A DNA stretch of 64,000 nt from Nocardiopsis kunsanensis DSM 44524 (GTDB taxonomy: Bacteria; Actinomycetota; Actinomycetes; Streptosporangiales; Streptosporangiaceae): the NCBI RefSeq assembly GCF_000340965.1, contig NZ_ANAY01000032.1, positions 1 through 64,000 on the forward strand, given 5' to 3'. Of this stretch, positions 1-9,200 are shown in pieces. Made by a program: the position numbers and the translations under genes. How positions within the stretch are numbered: the first letter of the stretch is position 1; every line of letters starts with the position of its first letter. The notes below the pieces were generated by a model. That model was given only the letters and a program-made list of their open reading frames with translations, made no database searches and had not been told where the DNA came from.

Positions 1-19
1 CGGTCAACCCTGGCATCGA

Positions 20-682
20 TCACTCACCCGGGTGAACGTTCCCGGCCACGGCACTAGGAAGCGAGCCGTCCTCTCGGCGGTTCTCCAGAGCCCACGCCCA
101 TGCTTCGCGCTGAACCTGTGGAACGAACGGATCATCATCCACCTTTTCCATGACCGCTTGGCCGGATGAGGAGTCCTGCGCAGGAACCACGTGCAGATGT
201 GGCCGTTCCGAGCTTTCCTCCGAGGAGGCTATTGCCTGGTCTGTATCCTCTGGGCTCTCGTCGTCGTGCGTACGGTCTACGTGAGCACCGCGTACGCCCG
301 CAGCGTTCGCGCGGAACTCACGCATGAGCAGCTCGTACGCACCGATCAGCGCGAACGAGGGCCAGGCGTGGATGATGCGCGACCACATGGTCGGATCCGC
401 CACCGCGACGTTGGCCGCCAGGGAGGCGCCGGACCCGATGATCAACAGCGCCCAGGGCAGTACTCCGCCCTTGCGGCCGTTGCGAGCGTCGCTCAGCAGC
501 GTCATGGAGGAGGCCACGATCATGCCGTCTACCGAGAGGGGGAACAGTGCCGCGCGCCACTCGGGTTCGCCGTGGCGCAGCGCCAGCTCATACATGTGCG
601 AGTAGGACACGACGGCGGCAATTACAGCAAGCATGAGAACGGCGCTGATGGTTGTCCACCGGGACCAGCGGGAAGCATCCAT
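20..682 (-). CDS. DUF2637 membrane protein (plasmid/ICE type)
   Basis: About 220 residues. The first 110 hold four hydrophobic stretches (near residues 12-30, 45-60, 75-95 and 100-118) with the pattern of the DUF2637 family, small membrane proteins common on actinomycete plasmids and integrative conjugative elements. The rest is acidic, Ser/Glu-rich and soluble. ATG at 682 is preferred over the GTG one codon upstream (685); the preceding gene remnant stops just before it, at 689. The C-terminus ends soon after a DGSLPS segment; from memory, relatives often continue into a helix-turn-helix-like tail, so this copy may be C-terminally shortened. A second, broken copy lies at 1325-1827. Exact function is not known; a role in element transfer or maintenance is inferred from the family only. 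Confidence 0.7.
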   Translation of the reverse strand: MDASRWSRWTTISAVLMLAVIAAVVSYSHMYELALRHGEPEWRAALFPLSVDGMIVASSMTLLSDARNGRKGGVLPWALLIIGSGASLAANVAVADPTMWSRIIHAWPSFALIGAYELLMREFRANAAGVRGAHVDRTHDDESPEDTDQAIASSEESSERPHLHVVPAQDSSSGQAVMEKVDDDPFVPQVQREAWAWALENRREDGSLPSAVAGNVHPGE

Positions 683-735
683 CACCGGTCACCGCCCGTC
701 CAAGATCAGATCGGTGGAGACCGTGAGGGGCATGT
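170..735. repeat. Diverged direct repeat, copy 1
   Basis: This segment matches 1325-1885 over most of its length. It covers the 3' tail of an unknown upstream gene (minus strand, ending ...STDLILDGR, stop at 689-691) and the DUF2637 reading frame. The other copy has the equivalent tail STELVLDGR. The shared tail in front of both DUF2637 copies shows that the duplicated unit was larger than one gene. Confidence 0.7.
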
Positions 736-959
736 AGGTAACTGACGAGTCCGCCCTCGGACACGAACCATTTCCCCATAGGGGTGGTTGAGACTCTGGT
801 GCGGGTCGAGGTTTACCTCGGCCCGCACAGTGTTGTGTGCAGGCTGGTAGCGCAACCGTAGACCGAGCCCCTTGTAGACCTCGGCCTTGTCGCGGGGTCG
901 GCTCGGCGGAGTACGTCGGCGATGTGCCGAGCGCTTCGACGATGTTCATGATGTCGTCC

Positions 960-1106
960 TTACCCATCCGGCTTGATGTCTGCGGGCGCGACCAGATCGT
1001 CCAAGGAAGTCTTGCGCAGGCCGCGTGCGGTGAACAGGTCCTGCCCCGATTCCAGCAACCGGCTCCTGATGCGTTCCTTCTCCTGGTCCGAGAACCCCGG
1101 TGGCAT
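960..1106 (-). pseudogene. Truncated TetR-family regulator (N-terminal HTH only)
   Basis: ATG at 1106 opens a 48-residue frame beginning MPPGFSDQEKERIRSRLLES, with a recognisable first TetR helix (GQDLFTARGLRKTSLDDL) leading into the helix-turn-helix. It stops at 960-962, where the recognition helix should be. Normal TetR proteins have about 190 residues, so this is a 5' remnant. An AT-rich patch at 1184-1216 lies just upstream and could be its old promoter. The truncation fits the decayed, rearranged nature of the first 2 kb. Confidence 0.6.
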
Positions 1107-1324
1107 GTGGCCCCTCTCCTCGTTCGCTGTGCTCCGGGTGGCCGAAGTGCCGCCTCGGCCGTCGCGCCCATCGAGCCCCTACGAACAAGAAAACGTATTG
1201 GATTTTTGTTTTCAACAGATGCCTTCCCCGCGTGCACTGCACACGTCTCCACGGGCCCAGCACCTCGGCCCACCTCCACGTGCGTGGGGCCTGCGCCAAC
1301 ATCCCCCTCAACATCCGGGGTTTC

Positions 1325-1827
1325 TGCAGGAGCCTCGGCCGTGACCACGCGCAAATGCGGCCCCTGGTTTTCTTCCGGAGGGTCCCGCCCTCGTCCTCTG
1401 GGCTCTCGTCGTCGTGTGTGCTCTGCGTGAACACTGCGTACGCCTGCGGCGTTCGCACGGAACTGGCGCATGAGCAACTCGTACGCACCGATCAGCGCGA
1501 AGCTCGGCCAGGCATGGATGATGCGCGACCACATGGTCGGATCCGCCACCGCGATGTTGGCCACCAAGGAAGCCCCGACCCGATGATCAACAACACCCAC
1601 GGCAGTACACCGCCCTTACGGCCGCTGCGGGCGTCGCTCAGCAACGTCATGGGGGAAGCGACGAGCATGCCGTCGACCGACAGCGGGAACAGCGCAGCCC
1701 GCCACTCGGGTTCACCGTGGCACAGCACCAGCTCGTACATGTGGGAATAGCTGACGACGGCCGCGATCAGCGCCGGCATCAGAACCGGGATCATGGTGGT
1801 CCAGCGGGACCAGCGGGAAGGATCCAT
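1325..1827 (-). pseudogene. Frameshifted second copy of the DUF2637 gene
   Basis: It starts MDPSRWSRWTT at 1827 and follows the intact copy (20-682) closely for about 85 residues. A one-base deletion near 1577 then shifts the frame, and a two-base deletion near 1405 shifts it back. Between the two deletions the homologous peptide (SLVANIAVADPTMWSRII) continues in another frame. Further shifts follow, with a GPHLRVV remnant matching PHLHVV in copy 1. No single frame gives a complete protein, so it is a pseudogene from a tandem duplication. Confidence 0.75.
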
Positions 1828-1885
1828 CGCAGGTCACCGCCCATCCAGCACCAGTTCGGTGGACAGGGTCAGGAGATTTGTCCCG
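1325..1885. repeat. Diverged direct repeat, copy 2
   Basis: Partner of 170-735. It includes the decayed DUF2637 frame and, before its start, the same upstream-gene tail (STELVLDGR, stop at 1834-1836). About 590 bp of unrelated sequence containing the TetR remnant separates the two copies. Confidence 0.7.
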
Positions 1886-1935
1886 TTTGGGGAATGTTCG
1901 GGTCCCCCTCGGACACCAACTTTCGGAACACGTTG

Positions 1936-1963
1936 TGGAGGTCCAGCTCGAGCTGGACCTCCA
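1936..1963. terminator. 28-bp perfect palindrome followed by T5 (terminator)
   Basis: Two 14-base arms (TGGAGGTCCAGCTC and its exact reverse complement) meet with no spacer and are followed on the plus strand by TTTTT (1964-1968). It lies 73 bp beyond the stop of the ABC permease, so it most likely ends the minus-strand cluster/exporter transcript; the T-run shows it can also stop plus-strand transcription. It marks the left end of the functional cluster. Confidence 0.75.
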
Positions 1964-2035
1964 TTTTTCGTGTTTCCGTTCGTCAGGTCAGGCGCGGCCC
2001 CGTCCGACCGTGGAGCTCAGGGCACCGGAAACGGT

Positions 2036-3565
2036 TCACCCGTCGCCGAGCCTGTCCACCGTGCGGCGCAGGAACGCGGCCGTTACGACAGCGGTCATCA
2101 GGAACCCCCCGAGCAGCAGCACCCACACGCCCAACGGCCCGGAGGTGTAACCGGGGAGCGCCAGAACCGGCCAAGTGGGAGGCAGCGGCAACAGCAGAAG
2201 GTTCCAGGGGGCCGGAAGGAGCCACGCAGCGACCGGGCTCAGGACCAGCAGGGCACCGATCCCCTTGACCACCACCATCGCCTCGACCTTGTTCGAGGCC
2301 AGGGCGGTCATTCCCGTCAGCAGGATCGGTGCCTGGAGCGCCGCCAGGAGCACGGCGACGGCCATTCCGGCCGACCACCCCCCGACCAGGAGACCGCTCA
2401 GAGGCAGAGCGATGGCCAGACCCAGGAGCGTGAGGACCCCGATGACGGCCATCCGGTAGGCGAGGTAGACGGGCAAGGAGAGGGGGGTGACCCGCAGGAC
2501 CAGCAGGACGCTCTCGTCCATGTCCTCAACGGCACGCAATCCCCCCACCACTCCGAACATCATCGGCACGTGCAGCAGGACCAGCGCGGCCAGGATCACC
2601 GGGGAGTGCGGCTCCAGGTCGAACCCGTAGGAACTTCGGAGGAAATCCGTGGCCACGGGGAAGAAGAAACGGATGACCAGCGCCAACAGCACCGGTGCGC
2701 AGAGCATGAGCAACAGCAAGGGGTCCCGCCCCGCGCCGAAGAGGTCGATCCGTGCGAAACGCACGACCGCCGGAAGGTTGCCACGGCCCGTGACCGGGCC
2801 GACGGCGGAAGCTTCGCGCGAACCGCTGTCGGCACGTGGGGGCGCAACGGGGACCGGGCCGTTCTCGAAGGCGCGACGGGCCACGAAGACCGACGCCACC
2901 ACCCATACCAGCGCGTAGATCGTGCCCAGTCCCAGCACCAGGGGATCCGCTTCCACGGACGCGGGAGCCGTGCCCAACCGGATGAGGTCGGCCCCCACCG
3001 TACTCGGCACCAGGTACAGCAGCGGGTGCTCGAAGAGCCCGGAGATGTGCACCAGGGGCATGATGATCAACGGGCCTACACCGAGAGGTGCGACCAACAG
3101 GAACCCTGAGAGGTCCCTCGTCCTGGCACCGGTGATCAGACACAGCGCGAGCAGCAACAACGAGGTCAACGCGACCCCGGCCATGACGGGGACCAGGACC
3201 TGGAGGAGGTCGCCGATCCGGTCGCGCGCGGCAACCACCGTCATGGGCAGAGCGATGAGCAGGGACAGCGCCGTGAGCATCGTGAGCTTGGCGGAGATCG
3301 CCTCGGTGTAGCGCAGCGGGGTGACGTTCAGCGCATCGCGTGCGCCCTCGGTCCGCTCGAACAACAGCAGGGCTGCCGCGAAGAGAGCACCGAAGGCCGC
3401 CGTGTCCAGGAACAGCAGATAGGGCGCCACGATCCCGGCTGTCCCCACCGGAACGGCGAACAGGAGCAGGGTCCAGACCACTCCGAGGGCCGCGGCGGCC
3501 GGGACGATGCCGTAGCGCAACTCGACCCGTGCTTCCAGAACCGTGGCGGCAAGAAGGCGGCTCAC
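2036..3565 (-). CDS. ABC-2 exporter permease, two half-permeases fused
   Basis: 509 residues with about 12 hydrophobic segments. The two halves look alike: a motif around NVTPL near residue 81 and one around RVTPL near residue 336 sit in the same place of each half, separated by a soluble linker (about residues 230-265, rich in Pro/Gly/Ser). This suggests two six-helix ABC-2 permeases fused into one chain, like the paired permeases of actinobacterial fluoroquinolone-type exporters. GTG at 3565 overlaps the end of the ATPase gene by 4 bases (GTGA), so the two are coupled. The likely role is export of the polyketide and self-protection, inferred from position at the end of the PKS operon; the substrate is not shown by the sequence. 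Confidence 0.85.
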   Translation of the reverse strand: MSRLLAATVLEARVELRYGIVPAAAALGVVWTLLLFAVPVGTAGIVAPYLLFLDTAAFGALFAAALLLFERTEGARDALNVTPLRYTEAISAKLTMLTALSLLIALPMTVVAARDRIGDLLQVLVPVMAGVALTSLLLLALCLITGARTRDLSGFLLVAPLGVGPLIIMPLVHISGLFEHPLLYLVPSTVGADLIRLGTAPASVEADPLVLGLGTIYALVWVVASVFVARRAFENGPVPVAPPRADSGSREASAVGPVTGRGNLPAVVRFARIDLFGAGRDPLLLLMLCAPVLLALVIRFFFPVATDFLRSSYGFDLEPHSPVILAALVLLHVPMMFGVVGGLRAVEDMDESVLLVLRVTPLSLPVYLAYRMAVIGVLTLLGLAIALPLSGLLVGGWSAGMAVAVLLAALQAPILLTGMTALASNKVEAMVVVKGIGALLVLSPVAAWLLPAPWNLLLLPLPPTWPVLALPGYTSGPLGVWVLLLGGFLMTAVVTAAFLRRTVDRLGDG

Positions 3566-4416
3566 AGCTTCTCCCTGGTCACGGTGGCGAAAACATCGTC
3601 CAGGGATGCTTCTCTGGTGTGCAGGGTCTCCACCGCTCCCGCTCTGAGCAGTTCCAGCAGGTCGGTGTCGTCGGCGAGGGCTTCCATGGACAGCTCCTTG
3701 GGCTCCTCGCCCTTGACTTCGGCGACGAGTCCGGGGCTGCCGTAACGGAGCTTGAAGTCGCGCGGGGTGTCGATCGCCGAGATGCTCCCCCGGGTCACGA
3801 AGGCGAGTCGGTCGCAGAGCAGGTCGGCGGTGGACATGTCGTGTGTGGTGAGAAAGACCGTGCAGCCCGCATCGGCCGCCTCCCGGACGACCCCGCGCAG
3901 CAGTGCGGCACGTACCGGGTCCTGGCCCGAGGTGGGTTCGTCCAGGAAGAGGAGTTCGGGTCTGTTGACGAGCGCTCGTGCCAGGTTCAGCCGCATCTTC
4001 ATGCCCTTGGACAGGTCGCTGACCCTACGATCGGCGGCGTCCCCCAGATCGACCCTTTCGAGCAGGGTGTCCGGGTCCTCGACCGGTCCTCGGTACAGGG
4101 AGGCGAAGGCGGCCAGGTTCTCGCGAGCGGTCAGTTTGCCGAAACCGGCCGGGAGCTCGAACCCCACTCCCACGCGCTCGAAGTATTCCGGACCCCAGTC
4201 GTGGAGAGGTCTGCCCAGTACGCTCACCTTCCCCTCGTAGCGGCGCAGGAGACGGGTGAGCACCCGCTGGGTGGTGGATTTGCCGGCCCCGCTTGGGCCG
4301 AGAAAGCCGAACACTTCTCCTTTCGCTACTGTGAAGTCCATTTCTCGGACCGCGAGGGCGTCGCTGCCCGGGTAGCGAACACAGAGTTTCTCGACGGTGA
4401 TGACCGGTTCGGCCAT
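3562..4416 (-). CDS. ABC exporter ATP-binding subunit
   Basis: 284 residues from ATG 4416, which has a good ribosome site (TTGAGGA, 5 bases upstream); a TTG at 4428 overlaps that site and is rejected. Walker A is GPSGAGKST at residues 40-48, the signature reads LSKGM, Walker B is LLFLDEPTSG, and the switch histidine lies in TTHDM. The layout matches the drug-export ATPases that pair with ABC-2 permeases. The C-terminal part after the nucleotide-binding domain carries ASLDDVFATVT, typical of this group. It sits 34 bp after the TetR gene and overlaps the permease, forming a regulator-ATPase-permease operon directly behind the PKS genes. Confidence 0.9.
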   Translation of the reverse strand: MAEPVITVEKLCVRYPGSDALAVREMDFTVAKGEVFGFLGPSGAGKSTTQRVLTRLLRRYEGKVSVLGRPLHDWGPEYFERVGVGFELPAGFGKLTARENLAAFASLYRGPVEDPDTLLERVDLGDAADRRVSDLSKGMKMRLNLARALVNRPELLFLDEPTSGQDPVRAALLRGVVREAADAGCTVFLTTHDMSTADLLCDRLAFVTRGSISAIDTPRDFKLRYGSPGLVAEVKGEEPKELSMEALADDTDLLELLRAGAVETLHTREASLDDVFATVTREKL

Positions 4417-4450
4417 GGGGGTCCTCAAGAGTGTCGGTGGTTTTCACATT

Positions 4451-5029
4451 TCATACCGCGCCCCGCAGCGCGCGGAAGGCTTCGTCGACGAGCCCGGCGA
4501 GGTCCTGTTCACCCTCGCCCTGGGCCCAGTCGACGACGGCTGCGGACAGGACGGCGGAGCAGGCGGCGGCCACCGCTCGCACGGCCAGCGAGGGCGTTCC
4601 GTCCTCCCCGTCGGCGGCCAACCCCCGTTCGAAGGCGGTCCGTGCGGAGGCGAGGTTCTCGTCGATCCGGGAACGCAGAGCGGGGATGGACAACAGCAAC
4701 CCGACCCGGCGGAGGAGGGCGTACCGGTCGCTCTCGCCCAAGCGCTCCAAACCGGTCAGAACCGCTGCGTGGACCCTCTCCACACCGGAGACGGTGGCGG
4801 GCTGGCCGCGGATCAGCTCTTCGAGCAGGGGGTTGTACTCGTCCTCCAACACGACCTCTTCCTTGGACGGGAAGTGGCGGAAGAAAGTCATGTGGGAGAC
4901 GCCGGCCTCCTGGGCGATCTGGGCGACGGACGTGGCTTCATACCCCTGCTCGTCGAAGAGCCGGAGAGCAATCTCCTGAAGGGTGGCACGGGTCCGCTGA
5001 CTCTTCGACGGGCGCGAGCCTCCGCTCAT
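4451..5029 (-). CDS. TetR-family repressor of the exporter/PKS region
   Basis: 192 residues. The N-terminal helix-turn-helix is clear (residues about 8-52: LRLFDEQGYEATSVAQIAQE, then SHMTFFRHFPSKEEV). The C-terminal ligand domain is alpha-helical and not diagnostic. ATG 5029 is chosen over GTG 5035 because AGGAAGG lies at the right distance from the ATG. A perfect 7-5-7 palindrome (5053-5071) overlaps its promoter, so it probably represses itself and the exporter genes behind it. In clusters of this kind the ligand is often the pathway product or an intermediate; that is inference here. Confidence 0.88.
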   Translation of the reverse strand: MSGGSRPSKSQRTRATLQEIALRLFDEQGYEATSVAQIAQEAGVSHMTFFRHFPSKEEVVLEDEYNPLLEELIRGQPATVSGVERVHAAVLTGLERLGESDRYALLRRVGLLLSIPALRSRIDENLASARTAFERGLAADGEDGTPSLAVRAVAAACSAVLSAAVVDWAQGEGEQDLAGLVDEAFRALRGAV

Positions 5030-5052
5030 GGCCACCTTCCTCTCACACCCAA

Positions 5053-5071
5053 AATGTTAGTAGATAACATT
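5053..5071. promoter_or_regulatory. Palindromic TetR operator
   Basis: AATGTTA-GTAGA-TAACATT is a perfect inverted repeat with 7-bp arms and a 5-bp spacer, located 24 bp upstream of the tetR ATG and in the 79-bp gap between PKS-C and tetR. Length and symmetry fit a TetR dimer site. It overlaps the -10 element and the spacer of the predicted tetR promoter. Confidence 0.8.
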
Positions 5072-5081
5072 ATTTCGTCAA
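5054..5081 (-). promoter_or_regulatory. Predicted tetR-exporter promoter
   Basis: On the minus strand TTGACG (5081-5076) and TAACAT (5059-5054) are separated by 16 bp, close to the vegetative actinomycete consensus. The palindrome at 5053-5071 covers the -10 box and most of the spacer, so bound repressor would block polymerase. This gives the exporter a transcript separate from read-through of the PKS operon. Confidence 0.65.
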
Positions 5082-5108
5082 TGCCTCATGCCAGCCGTCC
5101 CTTCTCCA

Positions 5109-6218
5109 TCATCTCTTGAGACCGACGATGACGCACTGACTGTGTTCATCGCATTCCAGGCCGGGCACTCCGTGGAACTCGACATCCGTGAAACCGGCCT
5201 CCTGGAGAGCCGCCTTCCAGCCGCTCGCCCGGAGGAGGGGCGTGCCCTGGATCCGCTCGTCCTCGAACGCCCACCAGCCGGGGGTGAGCCCGAAGGTGAG
5301 GGTGTTGTAGTCGAGTCGGTCCGTGAGCTCGTTGAGGATCAGGACGCCGCCGGTCTTGAGGAGGGCGGAGCACTGGCTCAGGGTGCGGTCGACACGCCTG
5401 GTGGTGTGCAGCACGTTGCTCGCGACCACCACGTCCATCGAACAGGGTTCGATCCCCTGGGGCTCGGGGGCCCCTTCGATGTCGTAGACGGTGAAGTCCA
5501 GGAAGCCCCCTTCGGTGCCGAACCGGTCCTCGGCCACCCGTAGGAAGGCCGGGCCGATGTCGGTGTAGAAGTACCGCAACCGCTCGGTGTCCTCGGACAA
5601 GGCCTCCAGGACCGCGGCACTGGTGGCGCCGGTTCCCGCCCCCACCTCGAAGACGTGGGCGGTGGACCGGGGGAACCTCCGCGCGAAAGAACGGACGTGT
5701 TCCCGCACCCGTTCGGCCACCAGCTTGTTGTGGTACTCGGACTGGAGGTTGCCCTTGTAGACCTCGGCAACCAGTTCCATCGATCCGTCCGGGAAGACCA
5801 CGTCGGTCCCGGGGCGACTACCGGAGAGGACTTCGGGTATCGCTTCCTGGCATGCGAGGAGCAAGGGCAGGTAGTCGGCGGCCTCATGGTGCTCGGCCGC
5901 CAGCTCCTCGGCCCTTGCCCGGGCAGCGTCCCCCTCCGAGAGGCGTTCGACGGCATCGAGCTCGGGTGTGGCCATGAGCCGGTTCCCGTCGGGCCTCAGA
6001 TAGCCCTCCCGCTCCAGGATGTCCACGCACGCGTGCAGCATGCCTTCGCGTTCGGGGCCCTCCACGCCGAGGTGGTCGGCCAGCTCCTCCCGGCTCGTGG
6101 AACCGCCCGCGGCGGGAAGCACGCCGGCGTCCCGCAACCGGTCGGCCAGAAGCTGGGCCCCGAACTCGGTGACCGCCTCGAACGCGCTACTGAAGTTCTC
6201 GTACCGCTCGGGGTCGAG
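5109..6218 (-). other. Methyltransferase domain located after the thioesterase
   Basis: Residues about 3395-3763 of PKS-C. The SAM-binding motif FEVGAGTGATS is at about 3583, followed by YTDIGPAFL, VVVASNVLHTT and LTFGLTPGWW, all shared with the in-module methyltransferases of modules 3 and 7, which marks the same family. Being downstream of the TE it has no carrier protein of its own. It may act on a chain still on ACP10, on the released product, or on a 4-hydroxypyrone oxygen. Confidence 0.85.
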
Positions 6219-9200
6219 GGCCGGCGGCTGCCTGAGAACCCCCTCGATCTGTCGGGCCGCGATCGGAAGAGTCGGGTTCTCCAGCATGTTGAGGTGATCG
6301 TTGTCCAGTTCGACGACGCGGAAATCGTCCTGGACGATCTCCTTCCAGGGTTCGAGGTAGTCGTACCCGTCGAGGATGCGGGTCGGCTCCCAGTAGAGGG
6401 CGCTGGCCCTGCCGGTGAACCCGTCGGTGGCTTGGAAGAAGAGAACGGGAGAGGCGTCGTAGGGGAGCATCTCGTACTGCTGGTAGATGCCCTCGGAGTG
6501 CGCCGAACAGGTGAGCCCGCCGCTCAGGTAGAAGTAGATGTCGTCGGCCGAGATCCTCTTCTGCCCGCGTTCCTTGGCCAGCTTGGCGAGTTCGGCTACA
6601 CGCAGGCTCGCGGGCAGGTGGGCGATGTCCTCCTTGCGGATGGCCCGCTCCGGGTACCGGTCGACCTTGAGGAAGTAGTTGGTCAGGTAGGTCTGGAGGA
6701 AATCCTCGTCGTAGATCCCGACGTGGCGGTCGAAGACCTCCTGCGTCGCGGGATAGGTGTCGAACATGACCAGGTGGCGAATGGTCTCACCCTCCTCGCT
6801 GAGCTTCCGGGCCATGTTCATGGCGATGAGCCCGCCGAAGGAGTATCCGCCGAGGACGTAGGGGCCCTCCGGCTGGACCATGCGCACACACTCGACGTAG
6901 TGGTCCACCATCTCCTCCAGGGAGTGGGGCATGGAGCGGCCGTCGGTGCCCTTGGCCTGGAACGCGTACAAGGGGTAGTCCGGTCCGAGCATGTCCGACA
7001 GCTCCTGGAACCAGGTGGAGTAGCCGGTGGCTCCGTGTACCCAGAAAGAGGTCTGTCCCTCCCCCCGGGTGTTGATCGGCAAGATCTCGGGGGGCAGGGT
7101 GTTGCCCTGTTTGCGTGCGCTCGCGCCGGCCGCCCCCTGCCCGGCGGCCGCACCCGCCAGGTACTCGGGATCCCGACCTTCGAACTCCTCCTCGAAGATG
7201 TACCGGGCCAGGGAGCGAACCGTGGGATGGTCGACCAGTGCCGTCAAGGGTAGCTGTACGTCCAACTCCTCCTGAACGGTCTGCATAATCATCGCACTGA
7301 GCATGGAGTCGACGCCGAAGTCCTGGAGGTCGCGGTCGTCGTCCAGCTCTCCCTCCTCCAATTTGAGCTTTCCAACCAGGAGATTGTGCAGAACCCCTTG
7401 GACGAGTTCCTGTCCGCTGAGTCCCGGTTGGGGGACCGGCCCCTGTGCGTTGCCGGGCCCGGCGGCGCGCCCGACCTCGGCACCGGGGAATCCGTGCTTG
7501 GGGTGTTCGGGTTCGGGGAACCAGTAGCGCCGTCCCGCGAAGGGGTAGGTGGGCAGGGGGGTTCTCACCCCCGGCAGGGGAAGGACCGTGTCCCAGTCGA
7601 CCTCGGCTCCCCGGACCCAGGCGCGGGCCAACGCGGGAGCGTCCTTCGCCTCCTCCGTGCCTGATGCCTCGGCGCGTCCCCTGTACACCCCGGCCCCCGG
7701 GTCCGCACCGTCGAGGAAATTCCCCAGTGCGGTCCGGAGCGAGGCCAGATCGGTTGCGACGACGGCGAGCCTCTCGGCCATCTCCTCGCGGCCGCTGCGC
7801 AGTGTGAAGGCCACGGCGCCGGCGGAAGGACGGTCTCCCTCCTCTTCCCAGCGCTCGGCTCGTTCGCGGAAACGCGTGAGGACCCCCTCCAGGGCTTCCT
7901 CGGTGTGGGCTGAGAACACGAAGACCAGATCACGGTCGTCCGGCTGCTCCTCCTCCCTCCTCTGAGGGGGAAGATGTTGTTCGACGACGGCGTGTGCGTT
8001 GACCCCGCCGAACCCGAACGAGCTCACGCCTGCACGCAGGGGCGTTCTCCCTCCGCGCCCATCCGCGAACGGTTCCCAGGGCATGGTCTCGCGAACGATC
8101 TGGAACGGGGTCCCCTCCAGATCCACATAGGGGTTGACCTGGTCGAGATGGACGATCCCCGGCAGGGTCCTGTGCCGGATGGACAGGACCAGTTTGAGTA
8201 GTCCCGCGATCCCGGAGGCCGGCTCCAGGTGCCCGATGTTGGTCTTGACCGACCCGATACCGCACGAGACGGGGCCGGCCCCGCTTCCGAAGGCGGACTT
8301 GATGCCGTTGATCTCCACTGGGTCTCCGAGCTCGGTCCCCGTTCCGTGGAGTTCGAGGTAACCGACGCTGTCGGAGGAAACACCGGCCTCCTCCCACGCC
8401 GACCGCAACAACCGTGCCTGGGCCTGGGGATTGGGGGACGTCAACGACGCGGACCGGCCGCCGTGGTTGACCGAAGTGCCGCGGATGACCGCGTGGACGT
8501 GGTCTCCGTCGGCCAGGGCCCGGGACAGGGGCTTGAGGAGAACCGTCCCCACGCCCTCGCCCTTGACGTATCCGTTGGCGCGGCTGTCCAGGGTCTTGCA
8601 CCTGCCGTCGGAGGACAGCAGCCCCATCATCCCGGCCGCGACCGTGGAGTGGGATGAGAGGTTCAGCGCCACTCCTCCCGCGACCGCCATACTGCTCTCG
8701 CCGCTGCGCAGCGAACGGATCGCCCTGTGGACGGCGACCAGGGAACTGGAACAGGCAGTGTTGACGGGTTCACTCGGTCCGTGGAGGTCGAGCAGGTAGG
8801 AGATGCGGTTGACGGAGATGGAGTGCTCGTTGCCCAGGGCCGCCTGGGCGTTCAGCACACCGGCCTCGTGCATGAGGTGCTGGTAGTCGTTGAACTGGAT
8901 GCCGGCGAACAGGCCGATGTCGCTCCCGCCCAATTCGGAGGGACGGTAACCGGCGTCCTCGAAGGTCGACCACACTGTTTCCAGGAGTACCCGCTGTTGG
9001 GGGTCCATCATCTCCGCTTCGGCCGGGGAGATACCGAAGAACAGGGGATCGAACCGGTCGGCCCCCTCGATGAAGGCGCCCCAGCGGAAGGGACAACGTT
9101 CCTCCGGCGGCAGCGACTCGCTGTCGAGCTCGCGCCAGTCCCAACGTTCCGAGGGGATCTCGGTGACGAGGTCGCGCTGGTCGCGAAGGTTCTCCCAGTA

